This document shows, in pieces, positions 7,537-8,338 of a stretch of DNA of 8,338 bases. The notes under the pieces were generated by a model. That model had not been told where the DNA came from and ran no database searches. It worked only from the letters and a program-made list of their open reading frames with translations. Source of the stretch: CAZSPL01 sp964608735 (GTDB lineage Bacteria > JAJVIF01 > JAPKYR01 > CAZSPL01); NCBI GenBank assembly GCA_964608735.1, contig CAZSPL010000184.1, positions 1-8,338 on the forward strand. Reading direction: 5' to 3'. Numbering within the stretch: position 1 is the stretch's first letter; each line of letters opens with the position of its first letter. The position numbers and the translations under genes were made by a program.

Positions 7537-8338
7537 ACCGCAGGATATCGGTGAATGGCGTGTTCGCGGCGCGTTTCATCGGGCCGAGACTCAACACGAG
7601 GGTGGCGAAGAATACAATCAGCGCCGATTGAGCGATAAGCCGGAACGAAAACTTGGCATAGAGTTTGGTGTCCATCGCGAGCCCGGATACGGTGACGCCT
7701 TCCTTTAAAAAGCTGCTCATATCGAGGCCGTGTATCTGGGTGTAATAAGTATACAGGCCGCCGATAATCGCCCCGGCAATAACCCCGATGAGACCGAGAT
7801 AAGCCGATTCAAAAAACACGAGAGCCTGGAGCTGCGCGGGGGGTGTCCCGATTGCGAGGAGAATCGCGAGTTCCTGCCGCCGCTCCATCACGGACATGAG
7901 GATGGTGTTGAATATCGTGAACAGGATCAGGGAAATCAGGATGATCTGAAATATCATGTTGGAGCCGTGGTCGAGGGCGATGAACGCGACGAGTTCGGGA
8001 AGCAGTTCGCGCCAGGTGAGTACTACGACGGTGGGGTCGGTGACCATCGCTTTGATTTGTGGCATCAGGCGCTTGACGAGGTCCGGGTTTTTAAGGATAA
8101 CGCCGAGCTGTGTGGCGCTTCCTTCAGGCATGACGAACAAACCGCGGATGGACTCGATGGGCGACTGGACGATGTAGCCGTCGATTTCATCGGAGCCCGT
8201 TTCGAAGATGCCCTTCACGCGGTAGAGGTCTTCCACGAGTTCACCGGTGACATCGTTTGTAGTCAATACGAGTTTCTTGCCGATGTCGAGTTTGAGACGT
8301 TTGGCGAGTCCCGCTCCTATGATGACGAGCTTGCCGTC
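7535..8338 (-). CDS. FtsX/LolC/MacB-family ABC transporter permease, C-terminal 267 residues
   Basis: Inner-membrane permease subunit; the N-terminus lies beyond the right edge. The visible part starts inside the periplasmic MacB_PCD-type domain (GKLVIIGAGLAKRLKLDIG, then about 100 further residues). Three hydrophobic segments follow, at roughly residues 129-150, 172-196 and 233-252 of this fragment. Between the first two lies MERRQELAILLAIGTPP, the RR-x-E-I/L-x-x-L-x-A-x-G motif of FtsX-type permeases, which contacts the ATPase. The chain ends NTPFTDILR, as is common in this family, supporting the TAG at 7537-7535 as a true stop. The reading frame continues to the window edge, so a TTG at 8266 is internal and not a start. 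It is nine bases from the ATPase gene and certainly its partner. Lipoprotein or lipid transport is likely by family. Efflux remains possible. Confidence 0.93.
   Translation of the reverse strand, partial: DGKLVIIGAGLAKRLKLDIGKKLVLTTNDVTGELVEDLYRVKGIFETGSDEIDGYIVQSPIESIRGLFVMPEGSATQLGVILKNPDLVKRLMPQIKAMVTDPTVVVLTWRELLPELVAFIALDHGSNMIFQIILISLILFTIFNTILMSVMERRQELAILLAIGTPPAQLQALVFFESAYLGLIGVIAGAIIGGLYTYYTQIHGLDMSSFLKEGVTVSGLAMDTKLYAKFSFRLIAQSALIVFFATLVLSLGPMKRAANTPFTDILR

Noticed and set aside
8266..8338. Permease start at the TTG at 8266
   Set aside because: The frame upstream encodes the expected periplasmic-domain sequence (GAGLAKRLKLDIG) to the window edge, so this codon is internal.

Overview
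The window looks like chromosome from a Gram-negative (diderm) bacterium. It carries two predicted lipoproteins, a secreted beta-propeller protein, an outer-membrane beta-barrel protein and a LolCDE/MacB-type ABC transporter. Shine-Dalgarno sites (GGAGG) are strong, two -10 boxes are perfect TATAAT, and terminators are Rho-independent. The large surface proteins resemble families I associate with uncultured candidate phyla and delta-proteobacteria-like lineages. That is an impression from memory, and I cannot name the taxon.

Layout. (1) 1-1607, minus: N-terminal part of a secreted protein with a PPC-like domain and a beta-propeller. It runs off the left edge and is broken by one frameshift at about 1369-1403. 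(2) 1608-1791: its promoter region with an inverted repeat around the -10 box, and the terminator of the next gene. (3) 1792-2769, minus: an intact 325-aa lipoprotein with two IPT/TIG-like Ig domains. (4) 2770-2978: divergent promoter region. (5) 2979-5429, plus: an 816-codon lipoprotein with an unrecognised N-terminal domain and a C-terminal parallel beta-helix. It reads in one frame but is interrupted by two TAG codons (43 and 172). (6) 5454-5481: a strong terminator between convergent genes. (7) 8338-5480, minus: a probable operon of FtsX/LolC-type permease (its N-terminus lies beyond the right edge), LolD-type ATPase, then an outer-membrane barrel protein.

How the genes may work together. 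The right third looks like one envelope unit: an inner-membrane lipid or lipoprotein transporter with an outer-membrane barrel downstream, possibly a route across both membranes. The left two thirds encode surface or secreted proteins with adhesion- or carbohydrate-type folds. No enzyme active site could be assigned there.

The most notable signal is the pair of in-frame TAG codons, with coding character kept on both sides. The permease and ATPase are also in the same frame and separated only by TAG plus three codons. TAG appears to act as a true stop at the ends of the permease and ATPase genes. Ordinary gene decay or sequence error is therefore the default explanation, and amber recoding is a testable alternative. 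I saw no RNA genes, CRISPR array, insertion sequence or phage gene.
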